Shown here one piece after another: positions 1 to 7,203 of a stretch of DNA of 40,161 nt. The number at the start of each line of letters is the position of its first letter. Within the stretch, counting starts at the first letter, position 1. The stretch covers positions 1 through 40,161 of the forward strand of contig JAXLYE010000019.1 of the NCBI GenBank assembly GCA_046351595.1, given 5' to 3'. Below the pieces are notes generated by a model. That model was not told the DNA's origin, did no database searches, and worked only from the letters and a program-made list of their open reading frames with translations. The DNA is from JAXLYE01 sp046351595 (GTDB lineage: Bacteria > Myxococcota_A > Polyangia > Palsa-1104 > JAEUJZ01). The position numbers and the translations under genes are program-made.

Positions 1-660
1 GGTGCGCCCGTCCCCGGGCCCGAGCGCGACCAGGTCGAGAGCGGCCGGCGCCTGGCGCAGGATGGCCGCGGCGACCTCCTGCAGGGGCACAGAGCGGAAG
101 CGCTCGACGAGCCCCGATCCTGTGGTCACGGAAAGCCAGTCCGCCGCGCTCTCGTCGTCGAGGTAAAGGCACGTCTGCTCCAGCCGCCCGCCGCCTGGCC
201 CGTTGAGGATCTGCCGCATCTCGGCGATGAGCGCGCCGCGGTCGTACTTGGGCAGCAACCAGGCGTTGGGGCGGTCAGCGTCCGCCGCGCCGGCCGGCGC
301 CGCCAAGGAGCTCAGCCCGAGCTCGGGCACGGCCACCAGGCGCGCGATGGTCTGCGCGGCCGGCGTGCGCTTTCCGGCCTCGACGTCGCGCACGGTGTTG
401 ACGGACAGACCCGTCCGACGGGCCAGATCGCGTAGCGACAGCTCGGCGGCCTGGCGCTGGGCGCGCAGGAACGCGCCGAGCTCCTGCGCCGGCAGCTCCG
501 CGAGCGCCGCGCCCACGTCGACCGACTCGCCGTCGATCACTCTGCGGACGTGCTCGAGCAGCTTTGCGGCCGCGCGCGCGATCGGGGCGAGCGCGGGAGG
601 CAGGCGCTCGGCGAGCTGGGCCGCGTGGTCGCGGGTCTGCGCCAGGTCGGGTGTGTCCAT
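1..660 (-). CDS. XRE-HTH fused to EgtD-like methyltransferase (3' end outside window)
   Basis: The visible 220 residues start at the ATG at 660 and run off the window, so the C-terminus is missing. The order matches the complete homologue at 30616-31959: about 60 helical residues, an XRE helix-turn-helix (about residues 60-105, with RQAAELSLRDLARRTGLSV), a linker, then the start of an EgtD-like (Methyltransf_33) SAM-dependent methyltransferase, reaching the SAM-binding motif ALGPGDG at the window edge. EgtD-family enzymes methylate the histidine alpha-amino group; the substrate here is unknown. The gene lies next to the element A repressor and reads the same way. Repeats at 670-750 in its upstream region suggest autoregulation. 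I infer a regulator that senses SAM or modifies a small molecule; the fusion itself is read directly. Confidence 0.85.
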   Translation of the reverse strand, partial: MDTPDLAQTRDHAAQLAERLPPALAPIARAAAKLLEHVRRVIDGESVDVGAALAELPAQELGAFLRAQRQAAELSLRDLARRTGLSVNTVRDVEAGKRTPAAQTIARLVAVPELGLSSLAAPAGAADADRPNAWLLPKYDRGALIAEMRQILNGPGGGRLEQTCLYLDDESAADWLSVTTGSGLVERFRSVPLQEVAAAILRQAPAALDLVALGPGDGRT

Positions 661-669
661 GGCGAGCAA

Positions 670-750
670 GTTGCCACAGATTGCACCGCTGAACAGCCGT
701 CCGCGAGGCTCTGTAGCAACGAGATTGATACACCCGCTTGCTACAGATTG
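670..750 (-). promoter_or_regulatory. Repeated putative operators upstream of the HTH-methyltransferase
   Basis: On the minus strand two 14-bp direct repeats occur, CAATCTGTGGCAAC (683-670) and CAATCTGTAGCAAG (750-737), matching at 12 positions. An inverted CTGTAGCAAC lies between them near 711-720. They sit 10 to 90 bp upstream of the methyltransferase start at 660. Binding by the HTH domain of that protein is inferred. The element B counterpart has its own three-copy repeat at 30449-30534. Confidence 0.45.
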
Positions 751-828
751 GGCGTCCTACTGATCAGTCCGATTGGAGCTTCTCGCCAGCGCTCCCGAGG
801 GCTACTCAGCGAGGTGATGAGCACGGCA

Positions 829-1224
829 TCAGGCAGCGAGACAGGGTGGAGCAGCGGGGCGATCACGCACCGGGAGATCCGCCAGGACGCGGCCGCCGCG
901 CCGCTTCCCTTTCCGCTGTCGCATGTGCATCACCCGCAGCACGCTCAGAGGCAGACGCGACTCACACATCGGACAGACGCTATCGTCCCCGATGCTGGTG
1001 CAGCAGGAGTCGACCCCGCAGAGCACGCACCGATAGCTGATGCCGTCGCAGCAGCAGACCTGATCGTCGGGCGGAGGCGGAGCCGGATCGATGGTGACGC
1101 CGGCAGGCAGCGTGCAGGCACGCAGGTCCTCGATCGGGCGCTGGAAGTAGACGCCCGCGCCGAGACGCACGGACTCGACGACGGTCCATCCTTCAATCTT
1201 CGACACCACGCGGTGGGCATCCAT
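829..1224 (-). CDS. Cys-rich zinc-ribbon-like protein
   Basis: 131 residues. A GGAGGGAC Shine-Dalgarno stands five bases before the ATG at 1224, and the gene starts 15 bases after the repressor stop, so the two are probably cotranscribed. A central cysteine cluster at about residues 57-86 (CCCDGISY, then CVLCGVDSCC and CPMC) can form two metal sites. The C-terminus is Arg/Lys-rich. No family recognised. A small zinc protein linked to the lysogeny module is the best description; function unknown. Confidence 0.6.
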   Translation of the reverse strand: MDAHRVVSKIEGWTVVESVRLGAGVYFQRPIEDLRACTLPAGVTIDPAPPPPDDQVCCCDGISYRCVLCGVDSCCTSIGDDSVCPMCESRLPLSVLRVMHMRQRKGKRRGGRVLADLPVRDRPAAPPCLAA

Positions 1225-1239
1225 CGGACGTCCCTCCGA

Positions 1240-1833
1240 TCAGTCCCGCGGCCGCGGCGGCTCGCCGATGCCGAAGGCGAGCCAGCAGGGCGATACCTCG
1301 AGGGCAACCGCCAGGGCTTCCAGGTTCGAGACGATCGGCACCGTAGCGCCGTTCTCTGTCTTGCTGACGGTCTGGACGCTGAGGCCAGCTTGCCGTGCGA
1401 GGCCGCGCATCGAGAGGCCGCGCACGTCCCGCGCATGCGCCAGCCGCTGAGGAAGCCCAAGGTACATCGCTTGGAAGGGACGCGGCCCCGGTTCCGGAAG
1501 CGGCGCGCGCTCGGGGTCGACGAGTCGGCGGATGCGCTGAGCGAAAGGCTGCGCACCATCCCAGCCGAAAGCGAGCCAGCACGGGTCAAGTCCGAGTGCC
1601 GCAGCCAGCCTCTCAACCGTATCAATGGCCGGCGTGGACTGACGATTCTCGATCTTCGCGATGCTGGTGTTGGCGACCTCCGCCCGGGCCGCGAGGTCGC
1701 GCAGTGCCAGGCGCGCGAGATCACGCGCATCCAGCAAGCGCTGAGGCAGGCCGAACCAAAGCGGGTTCTTATGACCACGGGGCACGCCATTCCTTGCCAC
1801 GGCGAACGCCACCGACGGAGTAACTCGTCGCAT
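1240..1833 (-). CDS. Tandem-XRE repressor, element A
   Basis: 197 residues from the ATG at 1833 (an upstream in-frame ATG at 1884 would overlap the early promoter). Two XRE-type HTH domains lie in tandem in one chain. The first includes DLAARAEVANTSIAKIENRQ and ends with WLAFG; the second includes GLARQAGLSVQTVSKTENGA and ends with WLAFG, so each half is an HTH plus the same WLAFG tail. No peptidase or Ccd domain follows, so it is not a LexA/CI-type self-cleaving repressor. The paralogue at 29659-30336 has the same layout and the shared segment KNPLWF. It faces away from the early operon, the usual CI/Cro geometry. I infer that it holds lysogeny by blocking the promoter at 1855-1883. Confidence 0.85.
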   Translation of the reverse strand: MRRVTPSVAFAVARNGVPRGHKNPLWFGLPQRLLDARDLARLALRDLAARAEVANTSIAKIENRQSTPAIDTVERLAAALGLDPCWLAFGWDGAQPFAQRIRRLVDPERAPLPEPGPRPFQAMYLGLPQRLAHARDVRGLSMRGLARQAGLSVQTVSKTENGATVPIVSNLEALAVALEVSPCWLAFGIGEPPRPRD

Positions 1834-1854
1834 CGTGGTTGATGCGCATTCTTG

Positions 1855-1883
1855 TTGACAGGCAGCCGAGCCGATCATATTCA
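1855..1883 (+). promoter_or_regulatory. Early promoter, element A
   Basis: A perfect -35 box TTGACA (1855-1860) is followed, after 17 bases, by TATTCA (1878-1883) as a weak -10. It points into the early operon that starts at 1981 and lies upstream of the divergent repressor start. Element B has an equivalent TTGACA/TAGAAG pair with 17-base spacing. Confidence 0.55.
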
Positions 1884-1922
1884 TTCCTTACCGATCGCTG
1901 TTGCGCACTATTGGGAACGATG

Positions 1923-1939
1923 CGCACCCTAACACACAC
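1923..1939 (+). promoter_or_regulatory. Conserved 17-bp motif downstream of the early promoter, element A
   Basis: CGCACCCTAACACACAC is identical in element B (29626-29610, minus strand), although the surrounding DNA differs. In both elements it is in the same orientation relative to early operon and repressor. It begins 39 bases (A) or 37 bases (B) after the -10 box, so it lies in the early transcript leader. Repressor operator or RNA-level control are both possible. Confidence 0.6.
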
Positions 1940-1980
1940 GGACGGACCGTCTAGTGCCCAGGGCGCAGAAGGGGATGGCC

Positions 1981-2616
1981 ATGAACGAGATCGCCGCGGG
2001 ACAGGAAGCTGGATCGCAAGAGCTGAAGGAGCGCGCACTCGCTCTGTACGAGGCCGAGCAGCTGGCGCTGCTGCGCAGGAGGGCCGCGCACCGAAAGGTG
2101 GACATGGCCTCCTGCTCCTCGCACATGCTCGCCTGGCTCAACGCCCACCGCCGCGCATGGCTTGAGGCTTTCGAGGCATACGTCGCAGGCCAGGGCTTCA
2201 GGTACACGACGGTGGCCGAGCGGGAAGCTGCGAGCGAGCGCGCGGCGCAGCGCCACGCCGCCGTCGATCGCGGCGCCTGCGGCTGCGCGATCTGCACCGA
2301 GCCGGCGCGCAGCTCGCCGCCGAGCAAGCCAGCGGAGGAGCGCGCTCCCGGCGCGCAGAGGTCGAAGCGGAGCAAGAAGCCGCCCCTCAACGACGACGAG
2401 TTCTCGACGATCGAGGACTACCTCGAGCGGGGCCACTCGCAGCGCCGGACCGCCGAGATCCTCGGCGCGACCCGGGGCGAGGTCCGGTGGGTAGCGGACA
2501 AGATGAAGCGGGCGGGCAGGCTGGGGCCGAAGGTGAGCGCGTCGGAAGCGGGGCGGCTCGGCGGGATGGCGCGGGCGGACAAGACGCGGTTATCGACCCT
2601 CGAGGTGGTGTCGTGA
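1981..2616 (+). CDS. First early gene, HTH-like protein of unknown function
   Basis: 211 residues; the start at 1981 is favoured by an AAGGGG Shine-Dalgarno six bases upstream. The N-terminal two thirds are charged and helical with two cysteines in GACGCAIC. The C-terminal segment (about residues 150-180, SQRRTAEILGATRGEVRWVA) resembles a helix-turn-helix, followed by a Gly/Arg/Lys-rich tail. It is the first gene after the early promoter and overlaps the next gene by GTGA. A DNA-binding early regulator is plausible; no family recognised. Confidence 0.65.
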   Translation: MNEIAAGQEAGSQELKERALALYEAEQLALLRRRAAHRKVDMASCSSHMLAWLNAHRRAWLEAFEAYVAGQGFRYTTVAEREAASERAAQRHAAVDRGACGCAICTEPARSSPPSKPAEERAPGAQRSKRSKKPPLNDDEFSTIEDYLERGHSQRRTAEILGATRGEVRWVADKMKRAGRLGPKVSASEAGRLGGMARADKTRLSTLEVVS

Positions 2617-2867
2617 CGCCGTCGCCGGTTCTGCGCCAGATCGCGAGCATCCTGTCCGAAAGCGCGCGCTCCGACGTCGTGTTCGCGCTGCGCAAGTGTG
2701 CGGAGGGGTCAGGGATGGCGGCGAGGAACGCCTTGAAGTGCACGCACCTTACCGCGCAGGAGAAGGGCCTTGCCGAGGAGCTGCTGGACCAGGCCCGCCG
2801 CTTCGAGAACCTGGCCGACGAGATCGAGGAAGCCGACGGCGTCGCGCTGACGTTGGGAGAGGAGTAG
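2613..2867 (+). CDS. Small helical early protein
   Basis: 84 residues from a GTG at 2613 that overlaps the preceding stop (GTGA). The sequence is mostly alpha-helical and acidic, with a predicted helix around QEKGLAEELLDQARRFENLA. No family recognised. Tight coupling to both neighbours supports translation. Confidence 0.55.
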   Translation: MTPSPVLRQIASILSESARSDVVFALRKCAEGSGMAARNALKCTHLTAQEKGLAEELLDQARRFENLADEIEEADGVALTLGEE

Positions 2868-2874
2868 GTCGGTC

Positions 2875-3447
2875 ATGAGCGATGAGACGAGCCACGTGAC
2901 GGAGAGCAGTCCGCTTCGCAAGGAGACGGAGGTGGCCAGAGACAACGATTCCCTCCGGGATCCTCTGGTACGCCGGCTCGCGACGGTCCTTTGGCGAGAG
3001 AAGAGGCTGAAGGATCTTCGCGAGAAGGGCGCCGTCATCCTGCCGCAGGAAGTGGTCTACCTCGGGCTCTTGGCCCAGAGCGTACAGGCCCAGATTCAGT
3101 GCCTTGACGCGGTGCGATACAGCAAGATTCCCCTGCGCGGTTATTCGGTGGTGCCGCCGTGGGAGGACAGCCCCGAGGGAACCCGGGCGGCCCAAGCGTT
3201 CCTTGACGGGTGCCTCGCCGCACCGCCCCGCGACGTGACGGAGGCCGATCTACAGGGCTGGCTGCAGATCGACCGAGAGAAGCTCGCTCGCCTCACCGAT
3301 CCTGCGCATGCGCCCAAGCAGCCGACCGCGCTCCGGCTCGCGGAGATCGACATGGTCCAGGCCACCATCGGCCAGCTGGAGGCCGAGCTGCGGTACGTCG
3401 CAGTGCAGAAGCAGCACGAGGCATCGGCCCGTGCGGTGAGCACGTAG
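2875..3447 (+). CDS. Early protein of unknown function, coiled-coil ends
   Basis: 190 residues. Helical heptad-like stretches occur near residues 30-55 (LATVLWREKRLKDLREKG) and at the C-terminus (IGQLEAELRYVAVQKQ). It follows the previous gene by seven bases and is the last gene before a 303-base gap that holds a tRNA-like sequence and a structured leader. Function unknown. Confidence 0.55.
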   Translation: MSDETSHVTESSPLRKETEVARDNDSLRDPLVRRLATVLWREKRLKDLREKGAVILPQEVVYLGLLAQSVQAQIQCLDAVRYSKIPLRGYSVVPPWEDSPEGTRAAQAFLDGCLAAPPRDVTEADLQGWLQIDREKLARLTDPAHAPKQPTALRLAEIDMVQATIGQLEAELRYVAVQKQHEASARAVST

Positions 3448-3451
3448 AACC

Positions 3452-3583
3452 GGGGCGATGGGCAAGGCGGGAAGGCATGCCTGACCGCCATTCCCGGACC
3501 ATCGGCGCGGCGTGAACTTCCCGAACAACCTCCGGCGTCCCGCCGCGCCGACCCGGTGGGAGGGTTCGATTCCCTCCCGCCCC
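3452..3583 (+). other. tRNA-like sequence with a canonical T-arm
   Basis: Positions 3558-3574 form a perfect T-arm (GAGGG, loop TTCGATT, CCCTC), followed by CCGCCCC and A as a 3' acceptor strand. GGGGCGA at 3452 can pair with six of those seven bases, and GGCA...TGCC downstream could be a D-stem. Between D- and T-arms is an 11-bp perfect stem (3502-3512 with 3541-3551). No convincing anticodon loop with U33 is found and the total of 132 bases is too long for an ordinary tRNA. It may be a decayed or unusual tRNA, or a tRNA mimic. Confidence 0.3.
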
Positions 3584-3604
3584 ACACAGGGAGCAGAGGC
3601 TCCT

Positions 3605-3708
3605 ACGGCCGCGCAGCCTGACCGCTGCGCGGTCGCCCGACCCGACCCGCGAAAGGTCTTTCCACTACCGCCGCAATGGTGCGGCGCGAGGCTCTCGACG
3701 GGCGGGTC
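3605..3708 (+). ncRNA. Structured leader repeat, copy 1 of 3
   Basis: This 104-base sequence recurs at 4086-4190 and, shortened, at 10669-10740, always in the untranslated leader of an element A gene. Shared features are a hairpin GACCGC-TGC-GCGGTC, a long-range stem made by GACCCGACCCG with CGACGGGCGGGTC, and GGTCTTTCC. A further hairpin (GGAGC/GCTCC) precedes it. The ATG of the KGG protein lies 43 bases downstream. Cis-acting RNA control, such as antitermination, is an inference. Confidence 0.6.
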
Positions 3709-3750
3709 CATTTCACCCGCGGGCACACCGACGCCCGCTAGAGGAGGGTC

Positions 3751-4056
3751 ATGGACACGACGCAGCAGACCGAACAGCCCCAGGCCATCGGCGACAGCCC
3801 GCGGCCCAAGACCCGACGGGGGCACTGGATGCAGCAGCTGTCGCCCGAGGAGCGCAGCGAGCGGGCGCGGAAAGCCGGCATCGCCTCCGGCAAGAGCCCC
3901 AAGCACTACCGCATGACCTCGGAGGACGCCCGCGCCGCCGGCCGCAAGGGCGGCAGGACCATCTCCGCGCGGCAGGGCCACATGGCCAAGATCGGGCGCG
4001 TGGGCGGCCTGACCGCAGGGGGCGGCCGTCCGAAGCGAGAGCGGCACGATCCCTGA
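3751..4056 (+). CDS. KGG-repeat, stress-protein-like basic protein
   Basis: 101 residues, start ATG with GAGGAGGG just upstream. After a short acidic N-terminus there are repeated Gly-rich basic units, ARKAGIASGKS (about 47-57), ARAAGRKGGRT (about 66-76) and KIGRVGGLTAGGG (about 84-96). These resemble the KGG motifs of small stress-induced proteins. The protein is strongly basic and probably disordered; nucleic-acid binding is inferred. It lies between two copies of the structured leader repeat. Confidence 0.6.
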   Translation: MDTTQQTEQPQAIGDSPRPKTRRGHWMQQLSPEERSERARKAGIASGKSPKHYRMTSEDARAAGRKGGRTISARQGHMAKIGRVGGLTAGGGRPKRERHDP

Positions 4057-4085
4057 GGTAAGCCGCCCTGGGGGCTCGTGCTCCC

Positions 4086-4190
4086 ACGGCCGCGCGGCCT
4101 GACCGCTGCGCGGTCGCCCGACCCGACCCGCGAAGAGGTCTTTCCACGGCTGCCGGAATGGGTCCGGCGCCGGTTCCCGACGGGCGGGTC
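4086..4190 (+). ncRNA. Structured leader repeat, copy 2 of 3
   Basis: Nearly identical to the copy at 3605-3708 over its first 60 bases and its last 13. It has the same hairpin GACCGC-TGC-GCGGTC and the same GACCC...GGGTC closing stem, and an upstream GC hairpin (GGGGGCTC, CGTG, CTCCC region) built from different bases than in copy 1. The next start codon is 40 bases downstream, the same distance as in copy 1. Confidence 0.6.
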
Positions 4191-4229
4191 AGTTCCTGAA
4201 GGACCCAAGGCCCCTTGCAAGGAGCGCTC

Positions 4230-4745
4230 ATGCACGCGACTCACGCACTGCAGCAACCCGTCCTGCCGCACCTCGACCCGAGCGGCGCGCAGGCTCCCTG
4301 CCCCGTCGTCGGCTGCACCGGAATCGTCCAGGACGCGGTGTTCTGCCGCTCCTGTTGGAGGCGCCTTCCCGGGGCCGTGCAGCGCCTCAGCGGCTCGCTG
4401 GCGCACGCGGTAACCGCCGACAGCGTGCCCCCGGTGCGCAAGCAGTACGCCGAGACGATCCTGCGCCAGGCGCAGCTGCGCCTGGAAGCGGAGAAGGCGG
4501 GCGAGCTCTCGGAGCTGGAGCGCGCGCAGGCCGACCAGCTCGCAAAGATCCTGCTCGGGATCAGCAGCCTGCGCCTCGTCGCCGATACGCCGGACTGGTG
4601 GCCCAAGTTCGACTGCACGCCGTGGGGCTGCCCGAGCCGCGAGACCCGCGCGCTGCGCGAGCGCTTCGCCTCCTACTACGACCGCGAGCAGGCCAGCCGC
4701 GGCGACAAGCGGCGCGTCACGCGCACCGACTGCGGGGGGCTGTAG
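4230..4745 (+). CDS. Zinc-ribbon early protein
   Basis: 171 residues; AAGGAG precedes the ATG at 4230. A metal site near the N-terminus has the form CPVVGC...FCRSC (about residues 22-42). The rest is helical (QAQLRLEAEKAGELSELERAQ) and ends basic. It is the first gene after leader copy 2. No precise family recognised. Confidence 0.6.
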   Translation: MHATHALQQPVLPHLDPSGAQAPCPVVGCTGIVQDAVFCRSCWRRLPGAVQRLSGSLAHAVTADSVPPVRKQYAETILRQAQLRLEAEKAGELSELERAQADQLAKILLGISSLRLVADTPDWWPKFDCTPWGCPSRETRALRERFASYYDREQASRGDKRRVTRTDCGGL

Positions 4746-4747
4746 CC

Positions 4748-4951
4748 GTGGACGAAATCATTCTGCTGGCCAATCCGCCCGTCGAGAACCGCCACGGACT
4801 GCGAGCGGGGCAGCGGCATGCTGTGCTGCGGGGTGATGCTCGGGGGTGGTGGATCAAGGCAGCGTCGGGCGAAGAAGTTCTCATACTGCGGTATGAAGCC
4901 CGGCCTGCGATCGACGAAGACCGACAGAGGGGAGCGCAGCGCCATGGCTGA
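4748..4951 (+). CDS. Small early protein
   Basis: 67 residues from a GTG two bases after the previous stop, overlapping the next gene by eight bases. The order of predicted beta strands (VDEIILLAN, HAVLRGDARGWWIKAA, EVLILRYEARP) suggests a small SH3-like or beta-barrel fold. Function unknown; the call rests on operon packing. Confidence 0.45.
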   Translation: MDEIILLANPPVENRHGLRAGQRHAVLRGDARGWWIKAASGEEVLILRYEARPAIDEDRQRGAQRHG

Positions 4952-5234
4952 TCTCACCAACTGGGAGCAGGCCGCCAGCTACTGGCAGCGCGTTGCGGAG
5001 GCCGATCAGCTCAAGGCGACGCAGGAGGATCATGAAGCGACGCTCCACCTGCGGCTGTCCGCGGAGAGCGCGGCGGCGTGCACTCCCGCGGAGCTGCGCG
5101 TCTACCAGCTCCGCCGCCAGCTCGGCCAGGCGCTGCAGCAGCTCGGCGCCGAGCGCATGAGCATCGCATCCGAGCGGCTCCGCCGCGCCGCGCTGATGCG
5201 CGCGCAGCGCACCGTCACTCCCAAGGAGGACTGA
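4944..5234 (+). CDS. Helical early protein
   Basis: 96 residues, almost wholly alpha-helical and charged, with a probable coiled coil in its C-terminal half (ELRVYQLRRQLGQALQQLG). It ends three bases before the next start. No family recognised. Confidence 0.55.
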   Translation: MADLTNWEQAASYWQRVAEADQLKATQEDHEATLHLRLSAESAAACTPAELRVYQLRRQLGQALQQLGAERMSIASERLRRAALMRAQRTVTPKED

Positions 5235-5237
5235 TCC

Positions 5238-5678
5238 ATGGTCGACCAGACCCGTTCGACGGAGAGACAGGGCGCGCGGTGGGTCGAGCGGCCGTGGGAG
5301 AAGCTGCAGGAGAGCGGTCAGCTGCCGCCGCGCGTGTGCCAGTACTTCAAGCACCGCTCGTTGCGCTGCTACGAGCTGCGCCGCCACGGGCGGGGGCTGG
5401 GCTACTTCATCGACATGGAGGCGCCCGTCGCCGCGCGCGAAGGCTTCCCGACGCTGTTCCGGGCGGTGGTCTTCGTCTTGACGCACACCGCCGAGCTCGC
5501 GCTCTCCATGATCGGACTCGTGCGCGAGCACGAGAACGAGCGGCGCAGCAGATCGGCGGTCCCGCAGTACGTCTCCGAGGAGCGCGGCGCCAGCAAGCCG
5601 CACCGGCCGCGCGCGGCGGATGCGCTGGAGCCGGCGCCAGCTCCAGGCGCTCCGCGCCGCCCCGCGCCGCCGCAGTGA
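5238..5678 (+). CDS. Early protein of unknown function
   Basis: 146 residues. AAGGAGG lies 10 bases before the ATG. The middle (residues 40-100) looks globular, with a hydrophobic helix TLFRAVVFVLTHTAELALSM; the last 35 residues are Pro/Arg-rich and probably disordered. No family recognised. Confidence 0.55.
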   Translation: MVDQTRSTERQGARWVERPWEKLQESGQLPPRVCQYFKHRSLRCYELRRHGRGLGYFIDMEAPVAAREGFPTLFRAVVFVLTHTAELALSMIGLVREHENERRSRSAVPQYVSEERGASKPHRPRAADALEPAPAPGAPRRPAPPQ

Positions 5679-5733
5679 ATGCGCGCCGGCTCGCTGCCGG
5701 CGGCGGTGCCCACGGTCCCGGGCTCGTTCCGGG

Positions 5734-6054
5734 ATGTCGACCCCAGACGACGCGCAGCCGGGCTGCGCGAGCGATCCGGCCCTGCCGGAAGGAGGGAGCC
5801 CCTTGCCCGCCCTGTCTCATGCCGCAGTTCTCGAGCGCGTGCGCGCCGCGCTCCGCGGGTCCGCGCCCGCCTCGGTGCACGAGCTCGCGGATCGGCTGCT
5901 CATGCACCCGCTTCTCGTGGCCACCGCGCTCGGCGTGCTCGTCGATCGCGGCCAGGTCGTGCGCTTCTGCGAAGCGCGCGCGCTGTTCGTCGAGGTCCGT
6001 TCTCCGTCTCAAGCAACCGACCCCAAGGAGGTCTCATGCGCTCTGCCCCTGTAG
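5734..6054 (+). CDS. Winged-helix-like DNA-binding protein
   Basis: 106 residues. Residues about 35-95 (AAVLERVRAAL, ASVHELADRLLMHPLLVATA, LGVLVDRGQVVRF) have the helix-helix-helix-wing order of a winged HTH. The N-terminal 30 residues are Pro/Gly-rich. It overlaps the next gene by 19 bases, and that gene's AAGGAGG Shine-Dalgarno lies inside this one. Regulatory role inferred. Confidence 0.55.
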   Translation: MSTPDDAQPGCASDPALPEGGSPLPALSHAAVLERVRAALRGSAPASVHELADRLLMHPLLVATALGVLVDRGQVVRFCEARALFVEVRSPSQATDPKEVSCALPL

Positions 6055-6623
6055 CCCGATCCGAGATGTTCAAGCGCGCCGCGGCGTTCATCAAGCACCG
6101 CTGCGGCCCGCGGTGGCTCGCGCCCTTCACCGGCAACGACTACCCCGCTTTCGAGGCGTTCTGCTCCCTCGTCGCGCTGTGGTCCCGCGCCGACTTGAGC
6201 CACCGCGCCGCCGCCGTCATGGGCATGCGCGGCGCGCTCACCGCCATGCAGGAGAGCGTTCGGCACGTTGCGTACCTCGCCATCGTCGCGATCGGGGACT
6301 GGTTCATGGTTCCGCGCCTGCTGCCGTACATCGTTCCTGAAGGTGACTCCACCTCGCCGCGCCGGCTGGCCGAGCTACTCCAGCAGTCCGGCGAGCTCGG
6401 GCAGATCGGCGCTGCTGCAGCTCACCCTCCGCCCAAGGGCGCAGCCCTGCTGCGCCTGGAGCTGTGGCCCGGCTCCGGTCTGGTCGACCTGCGCCAGCTG
6501 CAGAAGGTATCTGCTGACGACTTGGTGAGTAACGGGTGGAGCCACTACGAGGCGCATCGGTGGCTGCACGCGCTGCAGTACCTGGCGCGCGACTCGGAGA
6601 TGGCGGCGGCGGTGCGGCCATGA
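6036..6623 (+). CDS. Early protein of unknown function
   Basis: 195 residues with a strong AAGGAGG ribosome site. The N-terminal half contains a hydrophobic stretch (VRHVAYLAIVAIGDWFMVPRLLPYIV, about residues 75-101), possibly membrane-associated. The C-terminal part is helical. It overlaps the next gene by ATGA. No family recognised. Confidence 0.55.
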   Translation: MRSAPVARSEMFKRAAAFIKHRCGPRWLAPFTGNDYPAFEAFCSLVALWSRADLSHRAAAVMGMRGALTAMQESVRHVAYLAIVAIGDWFMVPRLLPYIVPEGDSTSPRRLAELLQQSGELGQIGAAAAHPPPKGAALLRLELWPGSGLVDLRQLQKVSADDLVSNGWSHYEAHRWLHALQYLARDSEMAAAVRP

Positions 6624-6919
6624 GGTTCCGGCTCTGCCTCCGTTATCTCCGCCAGGCCGGCCGCAACCTGCGCGCTGCAGCACGCACCGCGGTCCTCGGC
6701 CCGCGCCCCCTGCAGCCGCTCGCCCAGGTCCGCGTGAGCGAGGTGACGCATCCCAGCCAGCTGTGTACCTGCCCAGGCGGCCCGCACCTTGAGCGCATCG
6801 AGCACCGCCGCGACTGCGCCTGGGCGGCGCTCATGTGCCGCGGCCGCGACGGCGACGGACTCTGCCGCCGCTGCGGCGGTGACGGCGTGCGGGCGCAGCC
6901 GGCAGGAGACTACCAATGA
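6620..6919 (+). CDS. Cys-rich zinc-ribbon protein
   Basis: 99 residues. The N-terminal half is basic, and the C-terminal half has a cysteine/histidine pattern (CTCPGGPH, RRDC, CRGRDGDGLCRRCGGDG) like a DnaJ-type zinc finger with CRRCGGDG units. It overlaps both neighbours by four bases. RNA or DNA binding is likely; exact role unknown. Confidence 0.55.
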   Translation: MRFRLCLRYLRQAGRNLRAAARTAVLGPRPLQPLAQVRVSEVTHPSQLCTCPGGPHLERIEHRRDCAWAALMCRGRDGDGLCRRCGGDGVRAQPAGDYQ

Positions 6920-7203
6920 CGGCAACCTCGTTGGACCGAGAGCGATTCTGCCCCGTCTGCGGCACCCCGCTGCTGCCGCACCAGCGCGTGGCGTGCAGCT
7001 CCGTGCATGCCTCTCGCGCGCAACGCGCCGTCAAGCGCTTCGCCGAGTCCGCCCGTGATCCGCGCTACGTCCTCGCGCTGCTGCAGCGCGAGCACCCCGA
7101 GCTCGCCCGGCAGCTGCACATGGCGAGCGAGATGAACGATCCGCGGCAGCTTGGCTTGGCGATCGGCGGGCCGCCCGCACCGGAGAAAGGAGGACCCCGA
7201 TGA
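6916..7203 (+). CDS. Small zinc-binding protein upstream of the primase
   Basis: 95 residues. The N-terminal FCPVCGTPLLPHQRVACS is a one-ribbon metal site like those that mark new-strand or tRNA-like ends in many phage accessory proteins. The remainder is helical. It is translationally coupled to the primase-polymerase gene (ATGA at 7200), so it may be a replication accessory factor. Confidence 0.55.
   Translation: MTATSLDRERFCPVCGTPLLPHQRVACSSVHASRAQRAVKRFAESARDPRYVLALLQREHPELARQLHMASEMNDPRQLGLAIGGPPAPEKGGPR

Noticed and set aside
550..1842. 430-codon plus-strand frame over the repressor region
   Set aside because: Opposes the tandem-XRE repressor and Cys-rich gene, which have recognisable domains and start sites.
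3512..3916. 134-codon plus frame between early genes
   Set aside because: Crosses the tRNA-like sequence and leader repeat; overlaps the better-supported KGG gene in another frame.
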